Positions 8,926 to 17,808 of a DNA stretch of 64,000 bases are shown here, piece after piece. The first letter of the stretch is position 1. The number at the start of each line of letters is the position of its first letter. Both the position numbers and the translations under genes were made by a program. This DNA is from Bacillota bacterium (GTDB taxonomy: Bacteria > Bacillota > Clostridia > Christensenellales > SZUA-584), in assembly GCA_023415795.1 (NCBI GenBank), contig JAEZJG010000007.1, positions 1-64,000 of the forward strand, in the 5' to 3' direction. A model generated the notes under the pieces. That model did not search any database and had not been told where the DNA came from. It worked only from the letters and a program-made list of their open reading frames with translations.

Positions 8926-9195
8926 TCAAATCCTGTGCATCGCGTCAAATATCTCCTCGCGCATCACGCGGATGTCCATGCAAATGTCCCGCGCCGTCTC
9001 GCTCAGCTTATCGGAAAGCTCCGCAAACGGCAGCTTGCTGCCCGATATATCCACCAGCATAATCATGGCAAAATATTCCTGCAATACCGTCTGACTGATG
9101 TCCAGTATGTTCACGCCGTATGCCGACAGTGCCGCCGACACCCTCGCGATAATGCCCGTCTTGTCCCGTCCCGTCACCGTCACAATTGCTTTCAT
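8926..9195 (-). CDS. ACT-domain protein (UPF0237 type)
   Basis: An 89-aa protein consisting of one ACT domain, a small ligand-binding fold that usually senses amino acids. It opens with MKAIVTVTGRDKTGIIARVSA and continues VNILDISQTVLQEYFAMIMLVDIS, the family's typical beta-alpha-beta-beta pattern. Stand-alone ACT proteins of this type are common in Clostridia, often beside a PFL-like DUF711 gene, which is not present here. A good site (GGAGGAG) precedes the start. It is the last gene of a three-gene unit. Confidence 0.85.
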   Translation of the reverse strand: MKAIVTVTGRDKTGIIARVSAALSAYGVNILDISQTVLQEYFAMIMLVDISGSKLPFAELSDKLSETARDICMDIRVMREEIFDAMHRI

Positions 9196-9206
9196 ACTCT
9201 CCTCCG

Positions 9207-9785
9207 TTACTTAAACAGCTCGTTTTTGATATACACTTGGGGCTTATAGCTCTCGATATACTCCAGCGCTTCATCAATCTCACTGAACACGCCATACAGC
9301 TCAGTTGCCTTGGGCGCGGCAAACTTTTGCTCCACCGCCACGTCAAACTGCCGCACCAGTGCGTCATAATACCCATTCACGTTCAGTATCACCACCGGCT
9401 TGGTATGATACATCAGCAGCCGCAGCGCAATGATCTCCAGCACCTCCTCAAATGTGCCAAAGCCGCCGGGCAGCGCGATAAACGCGTCGGATTTATCCTC
9501 CATCAGCGCCTTGCGTTCGCGCATCGTGCGCGTCACAAACAGCTCAGTGCAGCCGTCGTACACCACGCCGTCCACGTCCATCTTCTCAGGAATCACGCCG
9601 ATCACGCTGCCGCCCGCTTCCTTCGCGCTGCGCGCCGCCGCACCCATCAGCCCGTAACCGCCCGCGCCGTACACAAGCCCCATGCCGCGCTGCGCCAGCT
9701 TGCGCCCCAGCGATGCCGCCGCCTCCACATACACCGTATCCAGCAGCTCGCTGCTCGATGCATACACGCATACATTCTTCATCAT
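9207..9785 (-). CDS. LOG-family protein (TIGR00730-type Rossmann fold)
   Basis: A 192-aa Rossmann-fold protein of the lysine-decarboxylase-like (LOG) family. Several members act as cytokinin riboside 5'-monophosphate phosphoribohydrolases, releasing a free base from a nucleotide. It has the glycine-rich VYGAGGYGLMGA near residue 40 and the diagnostic LPGGFGTFEEVLE near residue 105. An RER triplet (TMRERKALM) lies between, as in active members. The start overlaps the stop of the upstream UPF0316 gene. The physiological substrate in this organism is unknown. Confidence 0.88.
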   Translation of the reverse strand: MMKNVCVYASSSELLDTVYVEAAASLGRKLAQRGMGLVYGAGGYGLMGAAARSAKEAGGSVIGVIPEKMDVDGVVYDGCTELFVTRTMRERKALMEDKSDAFIALPGGFGTFEEVLEIIALRLLMYHTKPVVILNVNGYYDALVRQFDVAVEQKFAAPKATELYGVFSEIDEALEYIESYKPQVYIKNELFK

Positions 9786-10327
9786 TTTCTGATATACCCG
9801 CCGTTTATCGCTCGAATATCGTTAACGGTAATCACCGCGTTGCACAACTTTTGTTTGATCATCGCCACTGCCGTCGGTATGCTCTTGCGCTTGAGGTGCA
9901 GCAGCAGTATCTCGCGCCGTCCCGACTTTCCTTCGCCCTCCAGCATCGTCACCGCAAAGCCGCGGCTGCGCAGCTCCTCCACCAGCTCTTCCGAGGTGCA
10001 GTCTTTGCTCACAATCACCTGTATCGAGCACAGTCCAAACGCCAGCTTGCCCTCTATCCACGAGCCCACATAGTTGCCCAGCGCAAACGCCACCGCAAAT
10101 ATCACACAGCGCAGCAGATCCTCCTGAAAGCCCACCAGCACAGTGCCCGTCACCACCAGCCACAGCGATACCTCGAAGAACCCGGTGATCGAGCCCTTCA
10201 CGCGTTCGCCCCGGTTGATCAGCACGATGCGCACAGTAGATACCGCCACCTCCACGATCTTGCCGACAAACACAAATAAATACATCCACACGCTGGGTTT
10301 CGCTAAAAAATCAGGTAAAAAATCCAT
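9782..10327 (-). CDS. UPF0316 / DUF2179-type membrane protein
   Basis: A 181-aa protein with three hydrophobic N-terminal segments (to about residue 85) and a soluble C-terminal DUF2179-like domain with a ferredoxin-like pattern (IVSKDCTSEELVEELRSRGF, then GREILLLHLKRK). This matches the UPF0316 family in length and layout; its function is unknown. A GTG one codon upstream is possible, but the ATG at 10327 has the better spacing to AAAGGAG. It is the first gene of the unit with the LOG and ACT genes. Confidence 0.8.
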   Translation of the reverse strand: MDFLPDFLAKPSVWMYLFVFVGKIVEVAVSTVRIVLINRGERVKGSITGFFEVSLWLVVTGTVLVGFQEDLLRCVIFAVAFALGNYVGSWIEGKLAFGLCSIQVIVSKDCTSEELVEELRSRGFAVTMLEGEGKSGRREILLLHLKRKSIPTAVAMIKQKLCNAVITVNDIRAINGGYIRK

Positions 10328-10414
10328 CACAAACTCCTTTGTTCGTTCAAGCAGTCATTATACCACCCAAGCAAACGCCTTTCAAGCAAACACCGTGTGA
10401 ATTGATATCATCTG

Positions 10415-10891
10415 TTAAAAGGGAGAATGATGCGGAATCAGGCTGTGCACCACCTCGCTGATTTCCTGATAGCTGGTGCAGCGGCATATGTTGGCTTGCA
10501 GCCACGATTCAATGGTAAAATCGTCCGGATTGGGATGGTGCGTCAGCAGCGCATGGCACGCCACAATAAAGCCGGGCGTGCAAAAACCGCATTGAAACGC
10601 ATTCAGACGGGCAAAAGCCGCCTGCACAGGCGATCCCGCCAGCCCCTCAATCGTGGTGATCTCGTGACCCACGCCCTCCGCAGCCAGCATCAGGCACGAT
10701 TTTATCGGCCAGCCGTCCACCAGCACGGTACACGCGCCGCAGTCGCCGTTCTCGCAGCCAATCTTGGTGCCCGTCAGCCCCAGCTGACCCCGCAGCACCT
10801 CCAGCAGTATGTCGGACGGTCGCACCGCCGCTTCATATGCGTTGCCGTTTATGTTGAGCGTAATCACCGTTTTGCCGGATAGCTTAAGCAT
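10415..10891 (-). CDS. Molybdenum hydroxylase iron-sulfur subunit (2Fe-2S, XdhC/CoxS type)
   Basis: Small electron-transfer subunit with two [2Fe-2S] clusters. The plant-type ferredoxin cluster is visible as GCENGDCGACTVLVDG, and the second cluster as CGFCTPGF followed by CRCTSY. At 158 aa it fits the family. I choose the start at 10891, not the ATG at 10915, because GGAGGAAATGGCG then lies directly in front, and the start overlaps the stop of the FAD subunit. Electrons should pass from the molybdenum centre through these clusters to FAD. Confidence 0.93.
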   Translation of the reverse strand: MLKLSGKTVITLNINGNAYEAAVRPSDILLEVLRGQLGLTGTKIGCENGDCGACTVLVDGWPIKSCLMLAAEGVGHEITTIEGLAGSPVQAAFARLNAFQCGFCTPGFIVACHALLTHHPNPDDFTIESWLQANICRCTSYQEISEVVHSLIPHHSPF

Positions 10892-11726
10892 CGCCATTTC
10901 CTCCGCCCTGTTCAAATTCCATAATGATCTTCTTTGCCGTCTTGGCGAATATAAACCGGCGGTAATCGGCGCTGCCCTCCAGATCGCTCAGCACAGCCTC
11001 CGGCAGCCCCGCCTCCAGCTCGCGCACCATATCCTCGGGCGCCCGTCCCCCGTCCATGGGCATGTCCGCAAAACGAAATGGGTACGAGCACAGCGCACTG
11101 GCGCCCAACCGCAGCACGCCGTCCGCATCCAAGGCCGCCATCGACACCAGCGGATACCCGATCTTCTCGGATTTGGTCTTCTTGATGTGCGCAAACGGGT
11201 AAGCGGTGCAGCTCTTGTCCACGCTCACCGATAGTATCAGCTCCCCCGCATCCAGCCTTCTGCCCCTGTCCAATGTCTCTCTAACGGGCAGCTGCCTTAT
11301 GCTCTGTGCGTTGGCGACGAGCAGCACGGCGTCCGCCAGCAGCAGCGTCAGCAGCGTCTCGTGATAGTGTATTGTGCCCGCCAGGTTGCCGCCCAGCGTC
11401 AGCTTGCACTGCACGGTGTGATCGGCAATACGCCCCGCCGCCAAGCTCAGCAGCGGATACAAACCGCATTCACGAATAGTGGTGAGCGTCAACGCCGCGC
11501 CAAACACTAGTTGTGTGCCGTCCGTGCCCAGGCATAGGCATTCGGCAATCCGCTTGATGTCAATCACCGCGTCAGGCTGAATGCTGCCCACGCGTGCCAT
11601 GCTGATGATCTCCGTGCCGCCGCCGTAATAGAGCGCGTTCTTGCCTTCTGCCTGTACGGTATGATAAATATCCACCGCCTCCTGCCACGTGTCGGGCAGG
11701 TAATAGTCAAAGCTAAAGGGAATCAT
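10884..11726 (-). CDS. Molybdenum hydroxylase FAD-binding subunit (XdhB/CoxM type)
   Basis: A 280-aa medium subunit with the PCMH-type FAD-binding fold. The FAD contact motif appears as YYGGGTEI near residue 37, and LTLGGNLAG near residue 110 matches the second family motif TxGGN. The chosen start overlaps the stop of the large subunit (ATGA) and has GGGAGG at good spacing; an ATG 11 codons earlier lies inside the large-subunit gene. It should accept electrons from the 2Fe-2S subunit. Confidence 0.92.
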   Translation of the reverse strand: MIPFSFDYYLPDTWQEAVDIYHTVQAEGKNALYYGGGTEIISMARVGSIQPDAVIDIKRIAECLCLGTDGTQLVFGAALTLTTIRECGLYPLLSLAAGRIADHTVQCKLTLGGNLAGTIHYHETLLTLLLADAVLLVANAQSIRQLPVRETLDRGRRLDAGELILSVSVDKSCTAYPFAHIKKTKSEKIGYPLVSMAALDADGVLRLGASALCSYPFRFADMPMDGGRAPEDMVRELEAGLPEAVLSDLEGSADYRRFIFAKTAKKIIMEFEQGGGNGDA

Positions 11727-14032
11727 GGCTGACCTCCCGCCGCCGTGACGGCCTGCCACAGGCTTTCATAAGTGATGGGCAGCGCATCCAGCTGTACGCC
11801 TGCCGCCCGGCACAGCGCGTTAGCCAGCGCTGCCGGCATGCCCAGTATGCCGTGCTCACCCAGCCCCCGCGCGCCAAATGGCCCGGTGACGTTGGGCGTT
11901 TCGATAAACTCAACAGCGTATTGCGGATTTTCAGCATAATGCATCACCTTATAGGTGCGAAAGCTGCTCTGCTTTAGCTCGCCGCTGGGCGCATACAGAT
12001 AGCTCTCGCGTGTGGCGTTGCTAAGTCCCGTGTTCATCGCGCCCAACACCTGCCCCTGCGCGCATTCCGGGCAGATCACATGCCCCGCGTCCATCACCGT
12101 GACCGCGCGAACCAGCCGATAGGTGCATTCCGTCTTGTCGTATTCCACCTCCACCGCCTGCGCACCCACCGTCCAATACGGTCCCGGCTGCCCCTTGCCC
12201 GTCTCCTTGTCAAGGGCAGACAGGTGCCGCATAATAAAGCTGCCCCGCCCGATCACCGGGCCTCCCATCGCATTTCCGTTCGCGTCCGTGGTGCCGGATA
12301 CAAAATCCTTGAACGCCAGATACCTTGTGGAGTCCTCCTTGAGATATGCCCGCTCCAGCTCAATCTCCACATCCTGCGGCGCGCACTTGAGTGCCAGCGC
12401 CGCGTTTGCCTTCAGCTGGCTTATCGCGTCGTCCGCCGCCGCGATGATGGCATTGCCTGCCATATAGGTGGACATGCTGGCCGCTGTCTTCCAATGCTTG
12501 GGATGGTCGTGCGTGTTCACCACCAGATTCATATTGATTCTATCTGGGCTCATCCTCAGCCGCCGTGCCAGTATCAGCGGCAGCGAAGTCGTCGCCCCGA
12601 TACCGCATTCAATCACGCTGCAATTCAGGTTCACGCTGCCGTCCGAACAAAACGTCACCACAGCGGAAGAGGACGCATCGGTGGGAGTTGTTGATGTCTT
12701 GGAGAAGCAGGCCATGCCCTTCGCACGCACTTTGTCCGTTCCCGCTTGAGCGCACAAGCCGCTGCCCCACTCCATCAGCTCACAAAGCCGGTGGATGCAG
12801 GCGCTCAGATTGCCCCCGTTGCTCAGCGTCAGCGGTGTTTGCGTGGGCGTGTCGTTCCCCTCCTGTGCGCCGTTCAGCAAGCGCAGCTGCGCGTGGTCGA
12901 TGCCCATGGTGTCCGCCAGCTTGTCCATCGTGCGCTCTATCGCAAAGGTGGAGACGCCGTGTCCAAAGCCCCTGAACGAGGTGCTATACACGTGGTTCGT
13001 GTACACACAGACGGAATCGCATTCAATATTGGGCACAAAATAAGCGCCGCTGCACCCGGCCGCTATGGCTTTGATCATCACCGGGGCGGTGTCCGCATAG
13101 GCTCCCGTATCCGCGAAAAACTGCGCACTCAGCGCCATGAGCCTGCCGCTGCTGTCCGCGCCCAGCTTCATGAGCACCTTTGCGCCCAGCTTGCACGCGC
13201 TGGTATAAAAGCTCTCCTCCCGCGTCAGGCTCACCCGCACCTCCTGCCCGCCCGCCGCGCGAGAAGCGATATACGCCATCAGCTCGGGATGCGCGTTCAC
13301 CTTGCCGCCATAGCCGCCGCCCACAAACGGCGTCTCCACAATAATATCCGTTTCGGGAATGCCAAAGTATTCGGTAAAAAGAGCCCTTGTCGCATGCGGG
13401 GCCTGGCTCGCCGTGCGTATGTGTATCCGTCCGTCGGGGGATATTTTGCACCGCGCGTTGCGCGTTTCGATAAAGGCATGGCTGGCCTGCGGCAGCGTGT
13501 ATTCGGCCTCGGCGACGTATGCACAGTTTGCCCACCCCGCCGCCATGTCGCCCTTTGCGATCTTGGCGCGGCTCGCAATGTTGGTATCCTGTTCGGGGTA
13601 CACCTCTGGCACGGTATGGATATACTGCATCAAATCTGGGTGCACCAATTCAGCGTTTTGCGCCAGCGCGTCGTCTATCGAATTGACAACGGGCAGCGGC
13701 CTGTATTCCACCTTGATCTTCCGCGCCGCCTGCGCCGCCTGCCATTCCTCACCCGCCACCGCAATGGCCACCGGCTCGCCGAAATACCGCGTTTTGCCCA
13801 GCGCCAATATCGGCATATCCCGCAATATAGAGCCTGTCAGCACGCAGCTGTCCCGTCCGGTCACAATGGCGCGTACCCCCGGCACAGCCAGCGCCTCCTT
13901 TACATCGATGGAGAGTATCTCGGCATGGGCAAAAACGCTGGTCAGCAGCCTTGCCTGCAGGCAGGAGACTGCGCAATCATCGTCATTGAATTGTGCTTTT
14001 CCCTCCACCTTTAGCCGGGCATCCTTTCGCAT
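11723..14032 (-). CDS. Molybdopterin-binding large subunit of a xanthine dehydrogenase-family hydroxylase
   Basis: Catalytic subunit of 769 aa that hydroxylates aromatic heterocycles or aldehydes. It begins with the aldehyde oxidase hammerhead domain (about 1-120). The molybdopterin region includes TPFVGGGYGGK, SFRGFGHGVSTF and the C-terminal GPFGARGLGEHGI, whose Glu corresponds to the essential base of this family. The gene order large-medium-small, with start-stop overlaps at both junctions, shows one operon. Substrate cannot be read from sequence; no purine genes, cofactor sulfurase or other XdhC-like maturation gene lies nearby. Xanthine, nicotinate or a selenium-dependent purine hydroxylase are all possible. 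Confidence 0.9.
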   Translation of the reverse strand: MRKDARLKVEGKAQFNDDDCAVSCLQARLLTSVFAHAEILSIDVKEALAVPGVRAIVTGRDSCVLTGSILRDMPILALGKTRYFGEPVAIAVAGEEWQAAQAARKIKVEYRPLPVVNSIDDALAQNAELVHPDLMQYIHTVPEVYPEQDTNIASRAKIAKGDMAAGWANCAYVAEAEYTLPQASHAFIETRNARCKISPDGRIHIRTASQAPHATRALFTEYFGIPETDIIVETPFVGGGYGGKVNAHPELMAYIASRAAGGQEVRVSLTREESFYTSACKLGAKVLMKLGADSSGRLMALSAQFFADTGAYADTAPVMIKAIAAGCSGAYFVPNIECDSVCVYTNHVYSTSFRGFGHGVSTFAIERTMDKLADTMGIDHAQLRLLNGAQEGNDTPTQTPLTLSNGGNLSACIHRLCELMEWGSGLCAQAGTDKVRAKGMACFSKTSTTPTDASSSAVVTFCSDGSVNLNCSVIECGIGATTSLPLILARRLRMSPDRINMNLVVNTHDHPKHWKTAASMSTYMAGNAIIAAADDAISQLKANAALALKCAPQDVEIELERAYLKEDSTRYLAFKDFVSGTTDANGNAMGGPVIGRGSFIMRHLSALDKETGKGQPGPYWTVGAQAVEVEYDKTECTYRLVRAVTVMDAGHVICPECAQGQVLGAMNTGLSNATRESYLYAPSGELKQSSFRTYKVMHYAENPQYAVEFIETPNVTGPFGARGLGEHGILGMPAALANALCRAAGVQLDALPITYESLWQAVTAAGGQP

Positions 14033-14088
14033 CGTTTTACCGCCTTTTCATATGATTCTGAACTCGATTGTCATCTCTAAGCCAACTC

Positions 14089-14129
14089 TGGTTTTTTTAT
14101 GTTGCCCGCCGCACGCATAAAAAAAACCA
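14089..14129. terminator. AT-rich inverted repeat between divergent genes
   Basis: TGGTTTTTTTATG (14089-14101) pairs with CATAAAAAAAACCA (14116-14129), leaving one bulged A and a 14-nt GC-rich loop. It lies in the 170-nt divergent gap ahead of the YIEGIA gene. It does not look like a standard terminator, as the T run is inside the stem. Confidence 0.4.
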
Positions 14130-14203
14130 CTCAGAAAAGAATAAGCCCAAACGCTTTGCTTGCGATAAGGAGAACCGCCTCATGCTGCCTGGAGAACCAT
14201 CCG

Positions 14204-15106
14204 ATGGAAAGTAAGATCATCAGCACCGAGTACCTTGTCTTGATCATCACCGGCATCGCCGCCGGCACCATCGCGCGCCTGATCACGCTGGTGGTCGATT
14301 ACAGGCAGAACCCCACATATCCCAACGGACAGTTCATCAACATTGTCACGGGCTTCATCGCGTCCGCGCTGGGTGCGGTCGCCATCCCCGCCCTGATCGA
14401 GACCGATTTTGCCGCCATCACCTTTCTTGCTCTGGCGGTGTCACATTTTCGCGATATCCGCAAGCAAGAACAGGAAAGTCTCAACAAGCTGGAAAGCTCA
14501 CAGTATGTGAAGCGGGGCCACGCCTATATCGACGGCATCGCCAAAACCTACGAATCGCGCAACTATATCTCTCTCGTCACCTCTCTGATCACCGTGCTTG
14601 TGATGAAGGTAGCGGATATCCGCAGCTTCCCGTTAAGCATCGCCCTTGGGCTGGCGGCGGGGCTGGTCTGCGTGCTGCTGCTCAAGCGCTTCACCAAGGG
14701 TAAAACCGTGGGCGATATCTGCACAGTGACGGCGGGCGAAATCAAGGTGGAGGGCTCCGAGCTTTATGTGGACGGCATGTTCGTCACCAATATGCTGGGC
14801 ATGGACAGAAGCCGCGAAGTCGTCCAAAGGGAGGGCCTTGCCGTCGTCATTGAGCCCAAAAAACCCACCTTTCGTATCACGCTGGAAAACTACGGACAGC
14901 GTCAGGCGATGCTGTTTGAGGCCGTCCGCGCACTGGGCGTTAAGCGATATAAGTTTATCCGGCGCAATTTCGCGCAGGGCAAGGTGCTCATCTGCTTTGT
15001 TCCCATTGTCAGCAGCATAGAGGTTTTTATCGATGCCGTCAAAAACACGCCCATACTGGAAAACAGCCGAAAAATACACCGAATCATGACACCAAAGGCG
15101 GATTAG
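14204..15106 (+). CDS. YIEGIA-family membrane protein
   Basis: A 300-aa protein with four or so membrane segments in its N-terminal half. It contains HAYIDGIAKTYESRNY, the family's naming motif YIEGIA in variant form, and a soluble C-terminal half (about 185-300). The start at 14204 is chosen over an ATG 35 codons upstream because GGAGAA precedes it at normal spacing and the extra residues are unlike the family. The family is largely restricted to spore-forming Firmicutes; its role is not established here. The next gene encodes its usual small partner. Confidence 0.75.
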   Translation: MESKIISTEYLVLIITGIAAGTIARLITLVVDYRQNPTYPNGQFINIVTGFIASALGAVAIPALIETDFAAITFLALAVSHFRDIRKQEQESLNKLESSQYVKRGHAYIDGIAKTYESRNYISLVTSLITVLVMKVADIRSFPLSIALGLAAGLVCVLLLKRFTKGKTVGDICTVTAGEIKVEGSELYVDGMFVTNMLGMDRSREVVQREGLAVVIEPKKPTFRITLENYGQRQAMLFEAVRALGVKRYKFIRRNFAQGKVLICFVPIVSSIEVFIDAVKNTPILENSRKIHRIMTPKAD

Positions 15107-15110
15107 CAGC

Positions 15111-15302
15111 ATGAAATCAACACCCGAAATCATCGTCTATATCACCAGCAACCGCGAGAAAATCATTACGGGCAACCCGCTTTGTCTGTACATTCCCGAC
15201 GAGGAGGAGCGAAAGTCCGTCATCTCAGATATCGCGCGCGGGCTGCGGGCCAATGTCATCCAGCTCCATAACGGCGATTATATTCTTGTGACAAATACAT
15301 GA
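15111..15302 (+). CDS. Small protein paired with YIEGIA (capping-complex-subunit type)
   Basis: A 63-aa soluble protein starting 4 nt after the YIEGIA stop, with AAAGGCGG upstream. It reads as a compact alpha/beta domain (IIVYITSNREKIITGN, then VISDIARGLRANVIQLHNGDY). Annotated genomes often carry a small gene directly behind YIEGIA that has been named a capping complex subunit. Position and length fit, but I recall the name rather than a defined motif. Confidence 0.6.
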   Translation: MKSTPEIIVYITSNREKIITGNPLCLYIPDEEERKSVISDIARGLRANVIQLHNGDYILVTNT

Positions 15303-15590
15303 TTGCTATCAAGCTGTCTTTCCCGAAACGACTTGTCAAGAGTTTTTTAATCAAAACATGAGCTTTTTTGCCTAAAAAGTGGTTTTTCAGAGTTGAACAG
15401 CCAATTAAGGTTTACAAACAGTCAGAAAAAAGTTAAGAATACTATTAGCCGTTACATAAACAATCGCGGTAAAATGGATTTCTGTAACTATTGCATAACG
15501 CTTTTGCCGAGTTAAACTCAATAAGAATACGCAAAGTCAAATATGCCCTGACCTATATCAGTGCTGCAAATAATGTAAAGGAGTATTACA

Positions 15591-16226
15591 ATGAAAAAAC
15601 AAATAATATTATTCATTACAATTTCTATACTTTTTATGATTCTGACCGCTTGCGCTTCTTCTAAGTCTTCGTTCTCTCAATTATCCAAGGACGAAGCCCC
15701 ATCTGCCGAAGCAGTCAGCACACCAGCGGAATCTGAGCTACCGTACTCTGAAACAGCTGACGGTGTTCCGCCTGCTGTGGAATTCAGCAGCGCAGAGGAG
15801 GCAGTGAAAGAAATAAAAGCAGTAAAAGCTGCCGGACCGGAAAAAATGGTGCATCCGGATGACTTTAAGATCTATGAAAAAGACCATATTTATCTTTTGA
15901 AAGAACCGCCGCCGCTGCCCGGCTATAAACAAACGGCTGTTTTGCTCATCACACAGGGAACCGAAATACTTTATCATGCAGATGGGTATATGGGTAAAGC
16001 CATTTTCTACTGGTTTAAAGGATATGAAAACACCGAGAATCTTACCAAACGCTACTGTCTTGAACGTTATAAAGATACGAAGTTCTTTTTTGGGAAAAGC
16101 GTAAGTGATATTTACATTTATTGGTGGGAAAACAACGATCAATTCTGCTTTATGTACCCTGCTGATTCCAATGTCCCTCCGGAGGATATAATAGAACATC
16201 TTGAGGTTGAAAAGTATGATTTATGA
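15591..16226 (+). CDS. Lipoprotein, tandem copy 1
   Basis: A 211-aa exported lipoprotein: basic start, hydrophobic core and lipobox LTAC with the acylated Cys at residue 21. A Ser/Pro/Glu-rich linker (to about 75) leads to a C-terminal domain of about 120 residues with many Tyr and Trp (YIYWWENNDQFCFMYPAD). I recognise no family. A strong AAAGGAG lies 7 nt before the ATG. The gene is clearly more AT-rich than its neighbours, which suggests transfer, and it has a close tandem paralogue directly downstream. About 290 nt of AT-rich sequence precede it with no other gene. Confidence 0.85.
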   Translation: MKKQIILFITISILFMILTACASSKSSFSQLSKDEAPSAEAVSTPAESELPYSETADGVPPAVEFSSAEEAVKEIKAVKAAGPEKMVHPDDFKIYEKDHIYLLKEPPPLPGYKQTAVLLITQGTEILYHADGYMGKAIFYWFKGYENTENLTKRYCLERYKDTKFFFGKSVSDIYIYWWENNDQFCFMYPADSNVPPEDIIEHLEVEKYDL

Positions 16227-16260
16227 TCGGGAATCAAAATCAGATACTTTACAAAGGAGC

Positions 16261-16285
16261 TTGTCTCTTTTTGCAAAAGAGACAA
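16261..16285 (+). promoter_or_regulatory. Perfect 11-bp hairpin between ribosome binding site and start of lipoprotein copy 2
   Basis: TTGTCTCTTTT and AAAAGAGACAA form a perfect stem around a 3-nt loop. The AAAGGAG site at 16253-16259 is on one side and the ATG at 16287 on the other. Copy 1 has the same AAAGGAG 7 nt from its ATG without this insert. Confidence 0.7.
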
Positions 16286-16286
16286 T

Positions 16287-16937
16287 ATGAAAACTATGAA
16301 AAAACAAACAATACTTTTCATTACGATTTTCATACTTACTATGCTTTTGACTGCTTGTGCTTCTTCTAAGCCTTCGTTCTCTCAATCATCCAAGGACGGA
16401 GCCCCATCTGCCGAAGCAGTCAGCACACCAGCAGGATCCGAGTTGCCGAACTTTGAAACAAGTGATGGTGCTGAGCCTGCCGAAGAATTCAGTACAACAA
16501 AAGAAGCGATAAAAAAAATAAGAGAAACAAAAGAGATGGGGCCAGAAAAAATGGCACATCAGAATGACTTTAAGATTTATGAAAAAGATTATCTATATCT
16601 TTTAAGAGAAACACCGTTGCCCGACTTTAAGGAATCGTCTGTTATGCTCGTCCTCCAAGGAACTGCCATTATATATCAATCAGACGAGTATGAGGAACAA
16701 GCAGTATTCTCATGGACACGAGGGGATGCAACTGACAAAAAAATCGAGGAACGTGTTGGCCGCTTCAACCTTAAGCGTTTTAAGGATACGAAGTTCTTTT
16801 TTGGGGAACTGTTTGGTGATATCTACATTTATTGGTGGGAAAACGGCGATCAATTTTGCTTTATGTATCCTACTGATTCCAATGTCCCTCCGGAGGATAT
16901 AATAGAGCATCTTGAGGTTGAAAAGTATGATTTATGA
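16287..16937 (+). CDS. Lipoprotein, tandem copy 2
   Basis: A 216-aa paralogue of the preceding lipoprotein, with the same layout: lipobox LTAC, Ser/Pro-rich linker, and a C-terminal domain ending in an identical stretch (SNVPPEDIIEHLEVEKYDL). Homology continues past both stop codons for about 25 nt, so this is a duplication of roughly 705 bp. Translation could begin at 16287 or at the ATG at 16296, which aligns with the copy 1 start. The hairpin inserted behind the ribosome binding site makes the choice uncertain. Function unknown. Confidence 0.82.
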   Translation: MKTMKKQTILFITIFILTMLLTACASSKPSFSQSSKDGAPSAEAVSTPAGSELPNFETSDGAEPAEEFSTTKEAIKKIRETKEMGPEKMAHQNDFKIYEKDYLYLLRETPLPDFKESSVMLVLQGTAIIYQSDEYEEQAVFSWTRGDATDKKIEERVGRFNLKRFKDTKFFFGELFGDIYIYWWENGDQFCFMYPTDSNVPPEDIIEHLEVEKYDL

Positions 16938-17037
16938 TCGGGAATCAAAATCAGATACTTTTACAAACGTACAAAACTTAGGCTAATCTTAAAGACCGCT
17001 GACAAAGCTCTTTTTTGAGATCTTGTTTACATTCTGG

Positions 17038-17066
17038 ACTCCCCTGTAATGGTGCAGGGGAGTTTG
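17038..17066 (+). terminator. Terminator after the lipoprotein pair
   Basis: ACTCCCCTG (17038-17046) pairs with CAGGGGAGT (17055-17063) around an 8-nt loop, followed by TTTGTATATA. The remaining gap up to 17347 holds no gene that I can support. Confidence 0.7.
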
Positions 17067-17347
17067 TATATATATAGAACGCTTTACTGGCTAAAAACAA
17101 GCGGGAATCATCTGACTAAGATGCTGCTTTGATGTTACAGCCCCAGATGCAGCATATACCATAATTCACCACACCGTCTTGCACACTGTTTGAGCTTAAA
17201 AACGCTGATAATACCGCCTGAAACGCCTTGCTTTTTGACGGCTTTTCCTTTAGTATAGGTTTTTGTAGATACGAAAAATAACCTATTTATCTTGCGGTTG
17301 TGTTTGTGCTATAATACAAAATAACTGTGCAAAAACGAGGTCACGAA

Positions 17348-17782
17348 ATGCAAAAGGTGCTGCTCACAATTAAAGGCTCTCCGCCGGACGACGGCGAGGG
17401 CGAACGTGTCGAGTTCGTGACTGAAGGCCGCCTGACAAGAACCGCCGAGGGCTATCTGCTCGAATACGACGAGAGCGAGCTGACAGGCGCACAAGGCGGC
17501 ATCACCCGTCTCATATTAAACGACGGCAGCGTCACATTGCTGCGCACAGGTGCCAGCAACAACGACATGCACATGATCTTTTCTCCCAACAGCGTGTACG
17601 AAAGCAGCGTCATGACGCCCGAGGGGCAAAAGCGCATGAGCATATTCGCGATGCGCGTTGAAAGCCGGCTTCAGGAGCAAAGCGGTGAGCTTTCTCTCGA
17701 GTACGAGCTGAGCGTGGGAAATTTCAGCTCGTTTAATAAACTTGATCTTTCGTTTAAAAGCGTTGAAGGTTGCATAAATTAG
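17348..17782 (+). CDS. DUF1934 (YwiB-like) beta-barrel protein
   Basis: A 144-aa soluble protein of the DUF1934 family, a small calycin-like beta barrel of unknown function. It opens MQKVLLTIKGSP and continues with the family pattern of alternating strands (FVTEGRLTRTAEGYLLEYDESELTG, then NDMHMIFSPNSVYES). An ATG seven codons earlier is in frame, but GAGGTCACG lies directly before 17348. A metallo-hydrolase gene follows 26 nt later, probably in the same transcript. Confidence 0.78.
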   Translation: MQKVLLTIKGSPPDDGEGERVEFVTEGRLTRTAEGYLLEYDESELTGAQGGITRLILNDGSVTLLRTGASNNDMHMIFSPNSVYESSVMTPEGQKRMSIFAMRVESRLQEQSGELSLEYELSVGNFSSFNKLDLSFKSVEGCIN

Positions 17783-17808
17783 TAATTAAATTAAGCAGAG
17801 GTGAAAGA

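Noticed and set aside
12746..14014. Long plus-strand open frame (422 codons) antisense to the molybdenum hydroxylase
   Set aside because: It is a shadow of a GC-rich gene with clear catalytic motifs on the other strand; its translation is rich in Arg, His and Gln and has no family features.
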